DNA of 16,439 bases, taken from assembly GCA_009704285.1 (NCBI GenBank), contig WLEM01000001.1, forward strand, positions 1 to 16,439, in the 5' to 3' direction. Numbering within the stretch: the stretch's first letter is position 1; every line of letters starts with the position of its first letter. The translations under genes and the position numbers were made by a program. The stretch comes from Actinomycetota bacterium. GTDB lineage: Bacteria > Actinomycetota > Actinomycetes > Nanopelagicales > Nanopelagicaceae. This document shows, piece after piece, positions 8,863 to 16,410 of the stretch. A model generated the notes under the pieces. The model saw nothing but the letters and a program-made list of their open reading frames with translations. It searched no databases and was not told the origin of the DNA.

Positions 8863-10006
8863 TTGATTCCTGCCTAAATCTCTTTGGTGAAAATGGGGCT
8901 GGATCCATAAATGTATTTCTGCCAGTAATCTGGGCAGCAATTAATTCACCGGTGGCTGGTGCTAAACCTATGCCAGCACCCTCATGTCCTGCTGCATGCC
9001 AAAGTCCTAAAACATTTGCGTCCTCACCAATTACCGGAAGATGATCTGGTGCGTATGGCCTAAAGCCACGGTAGGCACGAAGCAATTGGATGTTTGAAAG
9101 AATTGGAAAGAGTGAGATCGCCTGCCTTGCTAATTGACGAAGTACTGCCACATCTAAATCTGATTTAAAACCAACCCGCTCGCGAGATGCCCCAATTAAA
9201 ATTGTGCCACTTTCAGTTCCCTCCACAACTGCTGAGGATTGCAGATCGGCATCACTGCTTGCGACATTGGCAACATAATCAGCATCATAAACTTTATGGT
9301 GAACTATCTTTGGTGCTGGAGCTGTTACCAAGATAAACCCTCGCCTTGGCATGATTGGCAGGTAAGAGCCGGCCATCTCTGCGATCGCACCAGCCCATGT
9401 ACCAGTGGCATTAACAATTATTGGGCTTTGGTAGGTGGCCTTATCAGTTGAGAGTCCAATAACTTTGCCTGATTTAGTATTTATCGATTTAACATTTTCA
9501 CCTTGAATAAAAGCACCACCGCGCTTTCTAACCGCTCGCATAATTTGAGCAGCAGCTAGCATCGGCTGACATTGGGCATCTTGTGGGTAAAGAACTGCAT
9601 ACTCAACACTGTTTGAAATATGTGGCTCAATCTCTCTAATTCCTTTTGCATCTAATTCAACTACCTTAATTCCACAACTTGCCTGCTGGACAGATAATTT
9701 CTTTAGATTTGCAATCCCACTTTGGCTTCGAGAGATCACAACACCGCCTTTGGCCTCTAACTCAAAACCACCACCGATATCAGTGTTTACTTCAAACCAG
9801 GCATCTCGGGAGCGAAGAGCAAGTGTTAACTCTGGGCTTGGCTCTTTATCTGAAACTAAAATATTGCCTTCACCTGCGCCAGTTGTGCCACTTGCAACTG
9901 CGCCACGATCAATGACTAATACCTTCAACCCCGCATTTACCAGTGATAGCGCGCTGCAAGCACCAACTACACCAGCACCAATCACAATCGCGTCAGGGTT
10001 TTTCAT
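8849..10006 (-). CDS. lhpB: D-hydroxyproline dehydrogenase, DAO-type FAD (beta-type) subunit
   Basis: This 385-residue flavoprotein of the D-amino-acid oxidase (DAO/GlpO/sarcosine oxidase beta) family begins almost directly with the FAD-binding motif GAGVVG (10-15), with D33 ending the second strand. The FAD-closing region GLWHAAGHEGAGIGLAPATG lies near the C-terminus. It probably holds the substrate site and oxidises cis-4-hydroxy-D-proline to the pyrroline, with electrons leaving through the two partner subunits. Other D-amino acids or L-proline are possible substrates and sequence alone does not exclude them. The ATG at 10004-10006 must be the start, because the Rossmann fold follows within five residues. 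It has no Shine-Dalgarno sequence: the preceding bases are TACCCC. This is the first gene of the operon and looks leaderless. Confidence 0.83.
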   Translation of the reverse strand: MKNPDAIVIGAGVVGACSALSLVNAGLKVLVIDRGAVASGTTGAGEGNILVSDKEPSPELTLALRSRDAWFEVNTDIGGGFELEAKGGVVISRSQSGIANLKKLSVQQASCGIKVVELDAKGIREIEPHISNSVEYAVLYPQDAQCQPMLAAAQIMRAVRKRGGAFIQGENVKSINTKSGKVIGLSTDKATYQSPIIVNATGTWAGAIAEMAGSYLPIMPRRGFILVTAPAPKIVHHKVYDADYVANVASSDADLQSSAVVEGTESGTILIGASRERVGFKSDLDVAVLRQLARQAISLFPILSNIQLLRAYRGFRPYAPDHLPVIGEDANVLGLWHAAGHEGAGIGLAPATGELIAAQITGRNTFMDPAPFSPKRFRQESNVAI

Positions 10007-10077
10007 GGGGTAAATCTACTGTCAGTGGCACTTGTTTAACTATTAGTAGTGGGTAACCTCACCAAGAAAGGGCAATC
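10007..10077. promoter_or_regulatory. Divergent intergenic region between the hydroxyproline operon and a small membrane protein
   Basis: These 71 bases separate two genes that point away from each other, so both promoters and any operator for the catabolic operon should lie here or just inside the genes. On the + strand, AAAGGG at about 10067-10072 is a good ribosome-binding site for the ATG at 10078, and TATTAG at 10041-10046 is a possible -10 box. ACTATTAGTAGT at 10039-10050 is a short imperfect inverted repeat that could be an operator, but its arms are only four bases. No regulator gene lies nearby and I recognise no known operator. Confidence 0.5.
10013..10018 (-). promoter_or_regulatory. 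Candidate -10 box for a leaderless hydroxyproline operon mRNA
   Basis: Read on the minus strand, TAGATT is followed by six bases (TACCCC) and then the ATG of the DAO-type subunit. This spacing would put transcription start at or next to the A of ATG. The absence of any Shine-Dalgarno sequence agrees with this, and leaderless mRNAs are common in actinobacteria. A -35 element is weak (GTTAAA or AGTTAA at 16-17 bases). The call is an inference from spacing only. Confidence 0.4.
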
Positions 10078-10332
10078 ATGAACTGGATGAACCTGATCTC
10101 AATTCCATTTGTGCTTTTCTTTGCCTGGGCCAAAGGCCGGGGATTAATCAGATGGTTATTAATCGCCTACCTTTTGGGTTTCTGGTCCTTTATTCCATTG
10201 CTGATAGTAAAAACACGACCAGTAAAACTCTACAAAATTCCCCGATCCTTTACTGAATTTATCACTGCTCGTAATTTCAAAAAACAGTTAAAAGAGGTTA
10301 GGTATCCAACAGATATACAAAGAGAGGTTTAG
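10078..10332 (+). CDS. Small two-helix membrane protein of unknown function
   Basis: I do not recognise this 84-residue protein. It has two predicted membrane segments, about residues 5-18 (rich in I, F, V, L) and 24-45 (LIRWLLIAYLLGFWSFIPLL). They are separated by a short basic turn (KGRGLIR). A positively charged tail of about 38 residues (KTRPVKLYKIPRS and onward) probably faces the cytoplasm. The start is well supported: ATG at 10078 preceded by AAAGGG with five bases between. It is transcribed away from the hydroxyproline operon and lies 60 bases before comEA, so it could share a transcript with the competence genes. Nothing in it suggests an enzyme or transporter by itself. Confidence 0.7.
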   Translation: MNWMNLISIPFVLFFAWAKGRGLIRWLLIAYLLGFWSFIPLLIVKTRPVKLYKIPRSFTEFITARNFKKQLKEVRYPTDIQREV

Positions 10333-10375
10333 GTTTTCCACAAAAAAGTAAGAGCATCAAACTTTTATATCAAAA

Positions 10376-10381
10376 TATTAT
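10376..10381 (+). promoter_or_regulatory. Candidate -10 box before comEA
   Basis: TATTAT lies 11 bases before the comEA ATG in an A/T-rich 60-base gap (10333-10392). With a normal spacing the transcript would start about five bases before the ATG, giving an almost leaderless mRNA, which fits the lack of a clear Shine-Dalgarno sequence before comEA. No convincing -35 is visible, so comEA may instead be read from the upstream gene's promoter. Confidence 0.25.
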
Positions 10382-10392
10382 TGGATTAAGCC

Positions 10393-10974
10393 ATGATTGA
10401 TTTAAATATTAGTTATGAACAAAAAAGAGGGTTAGCCATAATCTTTGCCTTAAGTATTGGCATCGCCAGTTTCTACTTTCTTAACTCCCGACCAGGTGCT
10501 GAGATTGTTGCCGTGCAGGAGTTGGCACCAATTGTTGAACAGGTGGAGCCAGCCAAATTGATTGTAAATGTGGCAGGTAAAGTTACCAATCCTGGTGTTT
10601 ATCAACTACCAAGTGGGGCTCGAGTAGTTGATGCTATCCAAGCTGCTGGCAATCAACTTAAAGGAGTTGATATCAGTGATATTAACTTGGCACGGGTGCT
10701 AGTTGATGGCGAGCAAATACTAGTAGGGGCAAGTAAAAGCATCTCTGGTAGATCAATAGTTAAGAAAATATCACCAGATAATCCATTAGATATAAACCGT
10801 GCCACCCTGGCACAGCTAGACACCCTGCCTGGAATTGGGCCAGTTACTGCGCAACGAATTATTGATTATCGGGTCAAGGTTGGCCGTATTAACGCCTTAG
10901 ATGAATTGAAGAAAATATCTGGGTTGGGTGGTTCAAAATTCGAAGAGATCAAACCTCTACTGCGCATTTTGTAG
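10393..10974 (+). CDS. comEA: Competence protein ComEA (DNA receptor)
   Basis: ComEA is a 193-residue membrane-anchored DNA-binding protein that holds incoming double-stranded DNA outside the membrane during natural transformation. A single transmembrane helix covers about residues 12-30 (GLAIIFALSIGIASFYFL). An acidic linker follows, then an SLBB domain at about 56-113 (VNVAGKVTNPGVYQLPSG). Two helix-hairpin-helix motifs at 131-193 start at PLDINRATLAQL, with LPGIGP at 145-150. The architecture and length are those of actinobacterial ComEA. ComEC follows in a different frame, and the ComEC-like sequence begins right at the comEA stop codon. Confidence 0.93.
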   Translation: MIDLNISYEQKRGLAIIFALSIGIASFYFLNSRPGAEIVAVQELAPIVEQVEPAKLIVNVAGKVTNPGVYQLPSGARVVDAIQAAGNQLKGVDISDINLARVLVDGEQILVGASKSISGRSIVKKISPDNPLDINRATLAQLDTLPGIGPVTAQRIIDYRVKVGRINALDELKKISGLGGSKFEEIKPLLRIL

Positions 10975-11099
10975 ATTATCGCCTCTTACTAATCAGTGTA
11001 AGTCTGTGGAGCAGTGCAGCGCTGATTAGTTTTTGGCCTCAGGTTAAAACAGTTTTATTCATAGCCTTACTTTTTCTGGCAGTTTTAGCTAGAAGAAAA
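10971..11099 (+). other. comEC: In-frame coding extension of comEC lacking an ordinary start codon
   Basis: The comEC frame is open upstream of the GTG at 11100 as far as a TGA at 10902-10904. From 10971 it reads VDYRLLLISVSLWSSAAL and then a second hydrophobic run (TVLFIALLFLAVLARRK), which looks like the first two membrane helices of ComEC. The 'DYRL' start resembles the 'DLRL' beginning I know from actinobacterial ComEC. There is no ATG, GTG or TTG in frame between 10905 and 11099; only CTG (11004, 11022, 11076) and ATT/ATC/ATA codons occur. The codon where a start would be expected is GTA at 10971. Confidence 0.6.
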
Positions 11100-13220
11100 G
11101 TGATATCTATTTTAATTATTTCAGCTTTGGTGGGAATTGCCCTAGTTAGTTTTCGTCAGGCAGCCTTAAGTAATCAACTTCTCCTTAGCAAAATAGATTC
11201 TCAAGTTGTTGCCGAAGGGGTTGTCTTAAGTGATCCGATCTTGAAAACGGGTCAAGTAATCGGTTCATACCGAAAGCCTGATCAAAACAGTGCTCTCTTT
11301 AAACTCCTTTATCTAGATGGAAGCAGAGTAGATCTGCCATTACGAATTCGCTTTGATGCATCTGAGAGTATTGAGATTGATCAGCGGATATCGATGAAAA
11401 TGCGGTTGATCAAGAGTAAAGAGCGCAAGGTCGCAGCCCTTGGAATCGTTAATGGGCAGATTACCAAAATCGGTCAGGTTCGAAATCTGTTTAAAGCTAC
11501 CTCAATAATTAGAGATGAATTTAGAAATTTAACACCTGATAATCAGGCTGGAGCTTTAATACCTGGATTAGTTTTAGGTGACACCTCCCTACAAACTCAA
11601 GAATTTACCCAACAAATGCGCCGCGTTGGGTTGTCACATTTAACCGCTGTCAGTGGGGCAAATTTTGCACTGGTCGCCACCTTTCTATTTTGGTTTCTGC
11701 AGTTTGTGATCAAAAAACTTAAAAATCGTTTGTTAATAGTTGGACTCATATTGTTTTTGTTTATATTTCTTGTGCGGCCAACACCCTCAGTACTTAGGGC
11801 TGCTTTAATGAGTGCGGTTATTTTGCTTGCAAAGTACTTTGGCGATCGCTCCGTTGGTATACCTTCATTAGCGGCGGCAATTGCGGTACTGATACTGGTA
11901 GATCCCATTCAATCTACCGATCCAGGCTTTGCCCTTTCAGTTCTTGCTACCGCAGGTATTTTGTTACTCTCACCGAAAATTGAAAGCCGGCTCAGTAGGC
12001 AGATTAAAAATACTTGGATTGTTCAAGCTATTTCAATCCCAGTTAGCGCAACTATCTTTTGTCTACCAGTTATTGTCTTGCTTTCAAATCAACTCTCATT
12101 AGTTACAGTGCCAGCTAATATTTTAGTTGCCCCCGTTATTGCTCCCATCACTGTATTGGGCTTTCTAGCAGCTATTTTGGCGCCAGTAATTCCACTTCTG
12201 TCCTCACTACTAATTGGGATTGCCACACCATTTGCTCATTGGATCGTCTTTATTAGCAATGCCATGTCAGCAACTCCAGTAGTGGCTTTTAATCGCAGCA
12301 TTACCTTTATGTTTCTCTTCGCAACTTTGGCTTATGGATTTTGGAAAGGTAAGCGGTTATTAATTTATCTGGTTATCGCTTTCGTAGTAATTCAATTGAG
12401 TTTGACCTATTTCGGTTGGCCTGGGCGAAATTGGCAGGTAGCCAACTGCGATGTTGGCCAAGGCGATGGCTTGGTATTTAACCTAGGTAGCGGTAGTGCA
12501 ATTGTGGTTGATGTTGGCCCAGAGCCAGAAAGCATTGATAGCTGCTTATCTAAACTTGGAATTAAATCAATTCCACTTTTGGTTTTGACCCACTTTCACT
12601 CAGATCATGTTGGTGGTTTACCAGCAGTAGTAAATAAAAGAAAGATTGGCCAGGTTTGGATTTCAAACTTAGCAAAGCCAGAGGGTTCATATCAATTAGC
12701 TATGCAGCAACTTACTGGATTAAATGTGAAGGTAGTTCAACAAGGTGAGCAGTATTTTTTGCCCCAGTTTGCCACCAAGATTTTGGTGGTTTGGCCGCAG
12801 TTAGTTCTAGGACAGATGCCAACCTTGCCTGGCGATGGCTCGGTGGTGAATAACGCAAGCATTTCGCTGATAATTAAAAATGAATTAATCTCAGTTTTTG
12901 CAGGCGGTGATATTGAGCCAGCAGCCCAGGAGTTAATCACCAACTCAGGCTACTTATCTCAGGTTGATCTACTTAAAGTTTCTCATCATGGCTCTGCATA
13001 TCAGTACCTGCCAATGCTAGATAAGCTAAAACCAAAGGTTGCAGTAATTAGTGTTGGCCAGCAAAACTCCTACGGACACCCAGATCAACAATTTATTGCT
13101 GAGTTGAAAGGAAGGGGAGTTCAGGTTTTACGCACAGATCAATCAGGTGGGATTTCACTTGCTTCACCTAATAAGATCAGGGTAACCGGCAAAGAATGGT
13201 GGCGAATAAGGTGGGGTTAG
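11100..13220 (+). CDS. comEC: DNA uptake channel ComEC/Rec2
   Basis: ComEC forms the inner-membrane channel for single-stranded DNA in natural transformation. From the GTG at 11100 it is 706 residues. A membrane helix (about 3-18) is followed by the OB-like DUF4131 region (about 35-130), then the Competence domain from about 150 with LIPGLVLGD (153-161) and LTAVSGANFAL (181-191) and many helices to about 435. The C-terminus is a metallo-beta-lactamase-like domain with DVGQGDG (451-457), HFHSDH (498-503) and a later SHHGS, consistent with a nuclease that degrades one strand. The 11100 start is only the first ordinary start codon. Upstream in-frame sequence encodes two further helices, so the true protein is probably about 43 residues longer. 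The 3' end overlaps holA by 25 bases. Confidence 0.9.
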   Translation: MISILIISALVGIALVSFRQAALSNQLLLSKIDSQVVAEGVVLSDPILKTGQVIGSYRKPDQNSALFKLLYLDGSRVDLPLRIRFDASESIEIDQRISMKMRLIKSKERKVAALGIVNGQITKIGQVRNLFKATSIIRDEFRNLTPDNQAGALIPGLVLGDTSLQTQEFTQQMRRVGLSHLTAVSGANFALVATFLFWFLQFVIKKLKNRLLIVGLILFLFIFLVRPTPSVLRAALMSAVILLAKYFGDRSVGIPSLAAAIAVLILVDPIQSTDPGFALSVLATAGILLLSPKIESRLSRQIKNTWIVQAISIPVSATIFCLPVIVLLSNQLSLVTVPANILVAPVIAPITVLGFLAAILAPVIPLLSSLLIGIATPFAHWIVFISNAMSATPVVAFNRSITFMFLFATLAYGFWKGKRLLIYLVIAFVVIQLSLTYFGWPGRNWQVANCDVGQGDGLVFNLGSGSAIVVDVGPEPESIDSCLSKLGIKSIPLLVLTHFHSDHVGGLPAVVNKRKIGQVWISNLAKPEGSYQLAMQQLTGLNVKVVQQGEQYFLPQFATKILVVWPQLVLGQMPTLPGDGSVVNNASISLIIKNELISVFAGGDIEPAAQELITNSGYLSQVDLLKVSHHGSAYQYLPMLDKLKPKVAVISVGQQNSYGHPDQQFIAELKGRGVQVLRTDQSGGISLASPNKIRVTGKEWWRIRWG

Positions 13221-14155
13221 TTTTAATTCAAGGCAGTGAGAGCTTGTTAGCTGACCGTGCAATTGCACAAATCCTAGCTACCAAATCACAATCTCAGGTG
13301 ATAACTCTTTTAGCCTCTGAGGTTGAGATAGGTGTGATTACCGACAATTTGGCCCCATCATTATTTGGTGATCAAAGAGTTGTGGTCATAAAAGAGATAC
13401 AAGATTTAGATAGTGATTGCAGTGATGAGATAAGTACCTATTTGGAGAGTCAAGATGAAAATCTCACATTATTGCTCTGGCATAAGGGTGGGGTTAAAGG
13501 CAAAGCCCTGGTTGATAAAGTTAAAAAAGCAGGAGCTCAGATTATTGCGGCTGAGGCAATTAAGAAGGAGAGTGAAAAATCTGATTTTATTCGGTCAGAG
13601 TTTAAGCGGCTGAATCGGAAAATTACTACCGAAGCGGTGCAGGCATTACTTGATTCCTTAGGCAGTGATCTGCGTGAATTAAGCGCTGCCTGCTCGCAAT
13701 TGGCATCTGATGTTGTGTTGCAGAAGACAATTGATGAAGCAGATGTTGTGGCATATCAATTAGGAAGGGTAGAAAGTACGGGCTTTGATGTTGCAGATGC
13801 CGCCCTGGAGGGTAATACGCCAATTGCCTTAATAAATCTAAGAAATGCTTTATTAACTGGAACTGATCCAGTTCTAATTGTTAGTGCACTAGCCTCTTCA
13901 TTTAGAACCTTAGCTAAAGTCTCTGGTGCATCAAGATCTGTTAAATCCTTTGAATTAGCTCAGAGTTTGGCGATTGCGCCATGGCAAATTGATAAGGCTC
14001 GAAGGCAATTAGTGGGCTGGAGTGATAATGCAATGGCAAAAGCGGTGATCGCTATTGCAGCAGCAGATGCCGATATCAAAGGTGCTGCAGCAGATCCTAT
14101 TTATGCCCTAGAGCGGGCGATTATGACCGTCTGCGCTGCTAGGGGATCTCGATAA
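13196..14155 (+). CDS. holA: DNA polymerase III, delta subunit
   Basis: HolA, 319 residues, is the delta subunit of the clamp loader that opens the beta sliding clamp. Family marks are the N-terminal LVLIQGSESLLADRAI block (about 8-23), the LFGDQRVVVIKEIQDL block (55-70) and the central domain with ALLDSLGSDLRELSAACSQL (about 145-164). The ending DPIYALERAIM is also typical. The length is normal. The ATG at 13196 gives a 25-base overlap with comEC. GTG at 13199 or 13211 are alternatives that would trim one or five residues. Placement downstream of comEC and upstream of rpsT is a usual actinobacterial order. Confidence 0.93.
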   Translation: MVANKVGLVLIQGSESLLADRAIAQILATKSQSQVITLLASEVEIGVITDNLAPSLFGDQRVVVIKEIQDLDSDCSDEISTYLESQDENLTLLLWHKGGVKGKALVDKVKKAGAQIIAAEAIKKESEKSDFIRSEFKRLNRKITTEAVQALLDSLGSDLRELSAACSQLASDVVLQKTIDEADVVAYQLGRVESTGFDVADAALEGNTPIALINLRNALLTGTDPVLIVSALASSFRTLAKVSGASRSVKSFELAQSLAIAPWQIDKARRQLVGWSDNAMAKAVIAIAAADADIKGAAADPIYALERAIMTVCAARGSR

Positions 14156-14156
14156 C

Positions 14157-14175
14157 TAGGCTCAGTTTGAGCCTA
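14157..14175 (+). terminator. Stem-loop after holA, possible terminator
   Basis: TAGGCTCA (14157-14164) and TGAGCCTA (14168-14175) form a perfect eight-base stem with a GTT loop, starting two bases after the holA stop. There is no T-run after it, so it is not a classical intrinsic terminator. Such U-less hairpins are often proposed as terminators or transcript-end stabilisers in actinobacteria. Its 3' arm overlaps the candidate -35 box for rpsT. Confidence 0.55.
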
Positions 14176-14195
14176 ATGGTCTGCGCTGATACCCT
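14167..14195 (+). promoter_or_regulatory. Candidate rpsT promoter
   Basis: TTGAGC (14167-14172) and TACCCT (14190-14195) are separated by 17 bases and match the sigma-70-type TTGAcN / TAnnnT pattern. Transcription would start near 14202, giving a leader of about 48 bases before the rpsT GTG. The leader holds an AAAAGG ribosome-binding site at about 14235-14240. This is a sequence match only. Confidence 0.45.
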
Positions 14196-14249
14196 TACGT
14201 TCTTAATTCAATGAAATTTAAGTCAATCAACGAGAAAAGGTAATTTCTA

Positions 14250-14519
14250 GTGGCAAATATTAAGTCTCAGATCAAACGAATTCGCACTAATAACAAAGCG
14301 CAAGATCGCAATAAGGCGTATCGCTCAGCTCTTCGTACTGCGATCCGCAGATTCCGTGATGCTATTACTGCTGGAGATGCCGCAAAGATTAAAACTGAAT
14401 TTAAGGATGCTTCTCGTTCATTAGATATGGCTGTTTCTAAAGGTGTAATTCATGCCAACAACGCAGCTAATAAAAAGTCAGCTATGGCCAAATTGGCTAA
14501 TAAAGCTGGCGTTCGTTAA
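14250..14519 (+). CDS. rpsT: 30S ribosomal protein S20
   Basis: S20 is a small basic protein that binds 16S rRNA early in 30S assembly. The 89-residue product begins [20 protein letters not shown], the classic S20 N-terminus, and has the long helical '[13 protein letters not shown]' and '[14 protein letters not shown]' segments of the family. The start is a GTG at 14250, preceded by GAGAAAAGG at a slightly long spacing of nine to ten bases. The gene lies between holA and lepA, an arrangement seen in many actinobacteria. It probably has its own promoter in the 94-base gap after holA and may be co-transcribed with lepA, which starts 25 bases after its stop. Confidence 0.97.
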   Translation: MANIKSQIKRIRTNNKAQDRNKAYRSALRTAIRRFRDAITAGDAAKIKTEFKDASRSLDMAVSKGVIHANNAANKKSAMAKLANKAGVR

Positions 14520-14544
14520 TTTTCTAGAAACTGCGAAGGCATAA

Positions 14545-16410
14545 ATGCCTGCCATCTCGATTGCAAAAGCGCCGCAGCCTGCTGCCACAAACCCGGCACA
14601 AATTAGGAACTTCTGCATTATTGCTCATATTGATCATGGTAAATCAACCTTGGCTGATCGAATGTTGGGTATTACTGGTGTAGTTGAAGATAGAAATATG
14701 CGAGCACAATATCTAGATCGAATGGATATTGAACGTGAGCGCGGAATTACCATCAAAAGCCAAGCTGTCAGGTTGCCTTGGCGATCTGGAATTGATGGGC
14801 AGGATTACATATTAAATATGATCGACACTCCAGGCCATGTTGATTTCACCTATGAAGTTTCTCGATCTTTAGCTGCCTGTGAGGGTGCAATTTTGTTGGT
14901 GGATTGCGCGCAGGGAATTGAGGCACAAACCTTGGCCAATCTCTACCTGGCTATGGAGAACAACTTAACAATCATTCCCGTACTAAATAAAATTGATTTA
15001 CCAGCAGCACAGCCTGAAAAATTTGCTATTGAGTTGGCTAATTTGATTGGCTGTAAGCCAGAGGATTGCCTTAGAGTTTCTGGCAAAACTGGCGAAGGTG
15101 TTGAGGTTTTACTAGATCAGATTGTTAAACAATTACCACCACCAGTTGGTGACCCTAAGGCGCCAACTAGAGCCTTAATTTTTGATTCAGTTTATGACTC
15201 ATATCGTGGAGTTGTTACCTATGTCCGAGTTGTCGATGGACATCTATCACCTCGTGATCAAATTCAAATGTACTCAACTGGTGTCAGACATGAAATGTTA
15301 GAGGTTGGTGTTATCTCACCTGAACCAATTGCAAGTAAGGGATTAGGCGTTGGGGAGGTTGGTTATTTAATTACTGGTGTTAAAGATGTTAGACAGTCTC
15401 GCGTTGGTGACACAGTTACTACCTACAACAATCCAGCTACGGTGGCACTTGCTGGCTATAAAGATCCAAAGCCGATGGTTTTCTCTGGGCTATTTCCATT
15501 AGATGGTGCTGAGTATCCGATGTTGCGCGAGGCATTAGATAAGTTGCAACTAAATGATGCAGCATTAGTTTTCGAACCAGAATCCTCTGCAGCTTTAGGT
15601 TTTGGTTTTCGCTGTGGTTTCTTAGGACTATTACATATGGAGATTGTGAGAGAGAGATTAGAGCGCGAAGCAGGCCTTACCCTTATTTCAACTGCGCCAA
15701 GCGTGGTTTATAACGTTACGTTAGAGGATGGTAAGGATCTAGTGGTTACTAATCCATCTGAGTATCCGGAAGGAAAAATATTTGAGGTAAAGGAGCCAAT
15801 TGTTAAAGCAACAATTTTGGCACCTAGTGAATTTATCGGAACCATTATGGAGCTTTGCCAACAACGAAGAGGCGTGCAAAAGGGAATGGATTATCTATCT
15901 GAAGATCGAGTCGAAATTCGATATACGTTACCGCTTGCCGAAATTGTCTTTGATTTCTTTGATCAACTTAAATCCAGGACTCGTGGTTATGCCTCACTTG
16001 ATTATGAACCAATTGGTGAAGAGCCTGGTGATTTAGTCAAAGTTGATATCTTGTTACAAGGTGAAAAAGTTGATGCCTTTAGTCAAATAGTTCATAGAGA
16101 TAAGGCTTATGCATATGGTGTAAAGATGACAGAAAAGTTGAGGGAATTAATCCCACGTCAACAATTTGAGGTTCCAATTCAAGCGGCTATTGGCGCCAAG
16201 ATAATTGCTCGAGAAAATATAAGAGCAATTCGAAAAGATGTATTAGCTAAGTGTTATGGTGGAGATATCACTCGAAAACGTAAGTTATTGGAAAAGCAAA
16301 AAGAAGGTAAGAAGCGAATGAAGATGGTTGGACGAGTTGAGGTTCCACAAGAGGCATTTATTGCAGCTCTGACAACTGATTCAGATAAAGCGAGTGAAAA
16401 GAAGAAGTAA
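14545..16410 (+). CDS. lepA: Elongation factor 4 (LepA), ribosomal GTPase
   Basis: LepA/EF4 is a translational GTPase of 621 residues that acts on elongating or assembling ribosomes. GTPase motifs are G1 AHIDHGKS (27-34), G2 RGITI (66-70), G3 DTPGH (94-98) and G4 NKID (148-151). EF-G-like domains II, III and V follow. The LepA-specific C-terminal domain is seen in the [20 protein letters not shown] block near the end. The protein is a little longer than E. coli LepA (about 600), due mainly to an extra N-terminal segment of about 20 residues rich in A and P. The ATG at 14545 is preceded by GAAGG five bases upstream. The hemW start follows directly after the TAA. Confidence 0.97.
   Translation: MPAISIAKAPQPAATNPAQIRNFCIIAHIDHGKSTLADRMLGITGVVEDRNMRAQYLDRMDIERERGITIKSQAVRLPWRSGIDGQDYILNMIDTPGHVDFTYEVSRSLAACEGAILLVDCAQGIEAQTLANLYLAMENNLTIIPVLNKIDLPAAQPEKFAIELANLIGCKPEDCLRVSGKTGEGVEVLLDQIVKQLPPPVGDPKAPTRALIFDSVYDSYRGVVTYVRVVDGHLSPRDQIQMYSTGVRHEMLEVGVISPEPIASKGLGVGEVGYLITGVKDVRQSRVGDTVTTYNNPATVALAGYKDPKPMVFSGLFPLDGAEYPMLREALDKLQLNDAALVFEPESSAALGFGFRCGFLGLLHMEIVRERLEREAGLTLISTAPSVVYNVTLEDGKDLVVTNPSEYPEGKIFEVKEPIVKATILAPSEFIGTIMELCQQRRGVQKGMDYLSEDRVEIRYTLPLAEIVFDFFDQLKSRTRGYASLDYEPIGEEPGDLVKVDILLQGEKVDAFSQIVHRDKAYAYGVKMTEKLRELIPRQQFEVPIQAAIGAKIIARENIRAIRKDVLAKCYGGDITRKRKLLEKQKEGKKRMKMVGRVEVPQEAFIAALTTDSDKASEKKK

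Noticed and set aside
8863..8940. N-terminal extension of the small [2Fe-2S] subunit
   Set aside because: The extra 26 residues lie inside the upstream gene and do not look like the family. ATG at 8862 has a good ribosome-binding site.
10345..10370. Weak inverted repeat AAAAGT / ACTTTT after the small membrane protein
   Set aside because: The arms are only six A/T-rich bases with an 11-base loop, too weak to call a terminator.
10960..10975. Programmed -1 frameshift fusing ComEA to ComEC
   Set aside because: The sequence at the comEA stop (ATT TTG TAG) is not a standard slippery heptamer, and no clear downstream stimulating structure is seen. A rare or mutated start is simpler.
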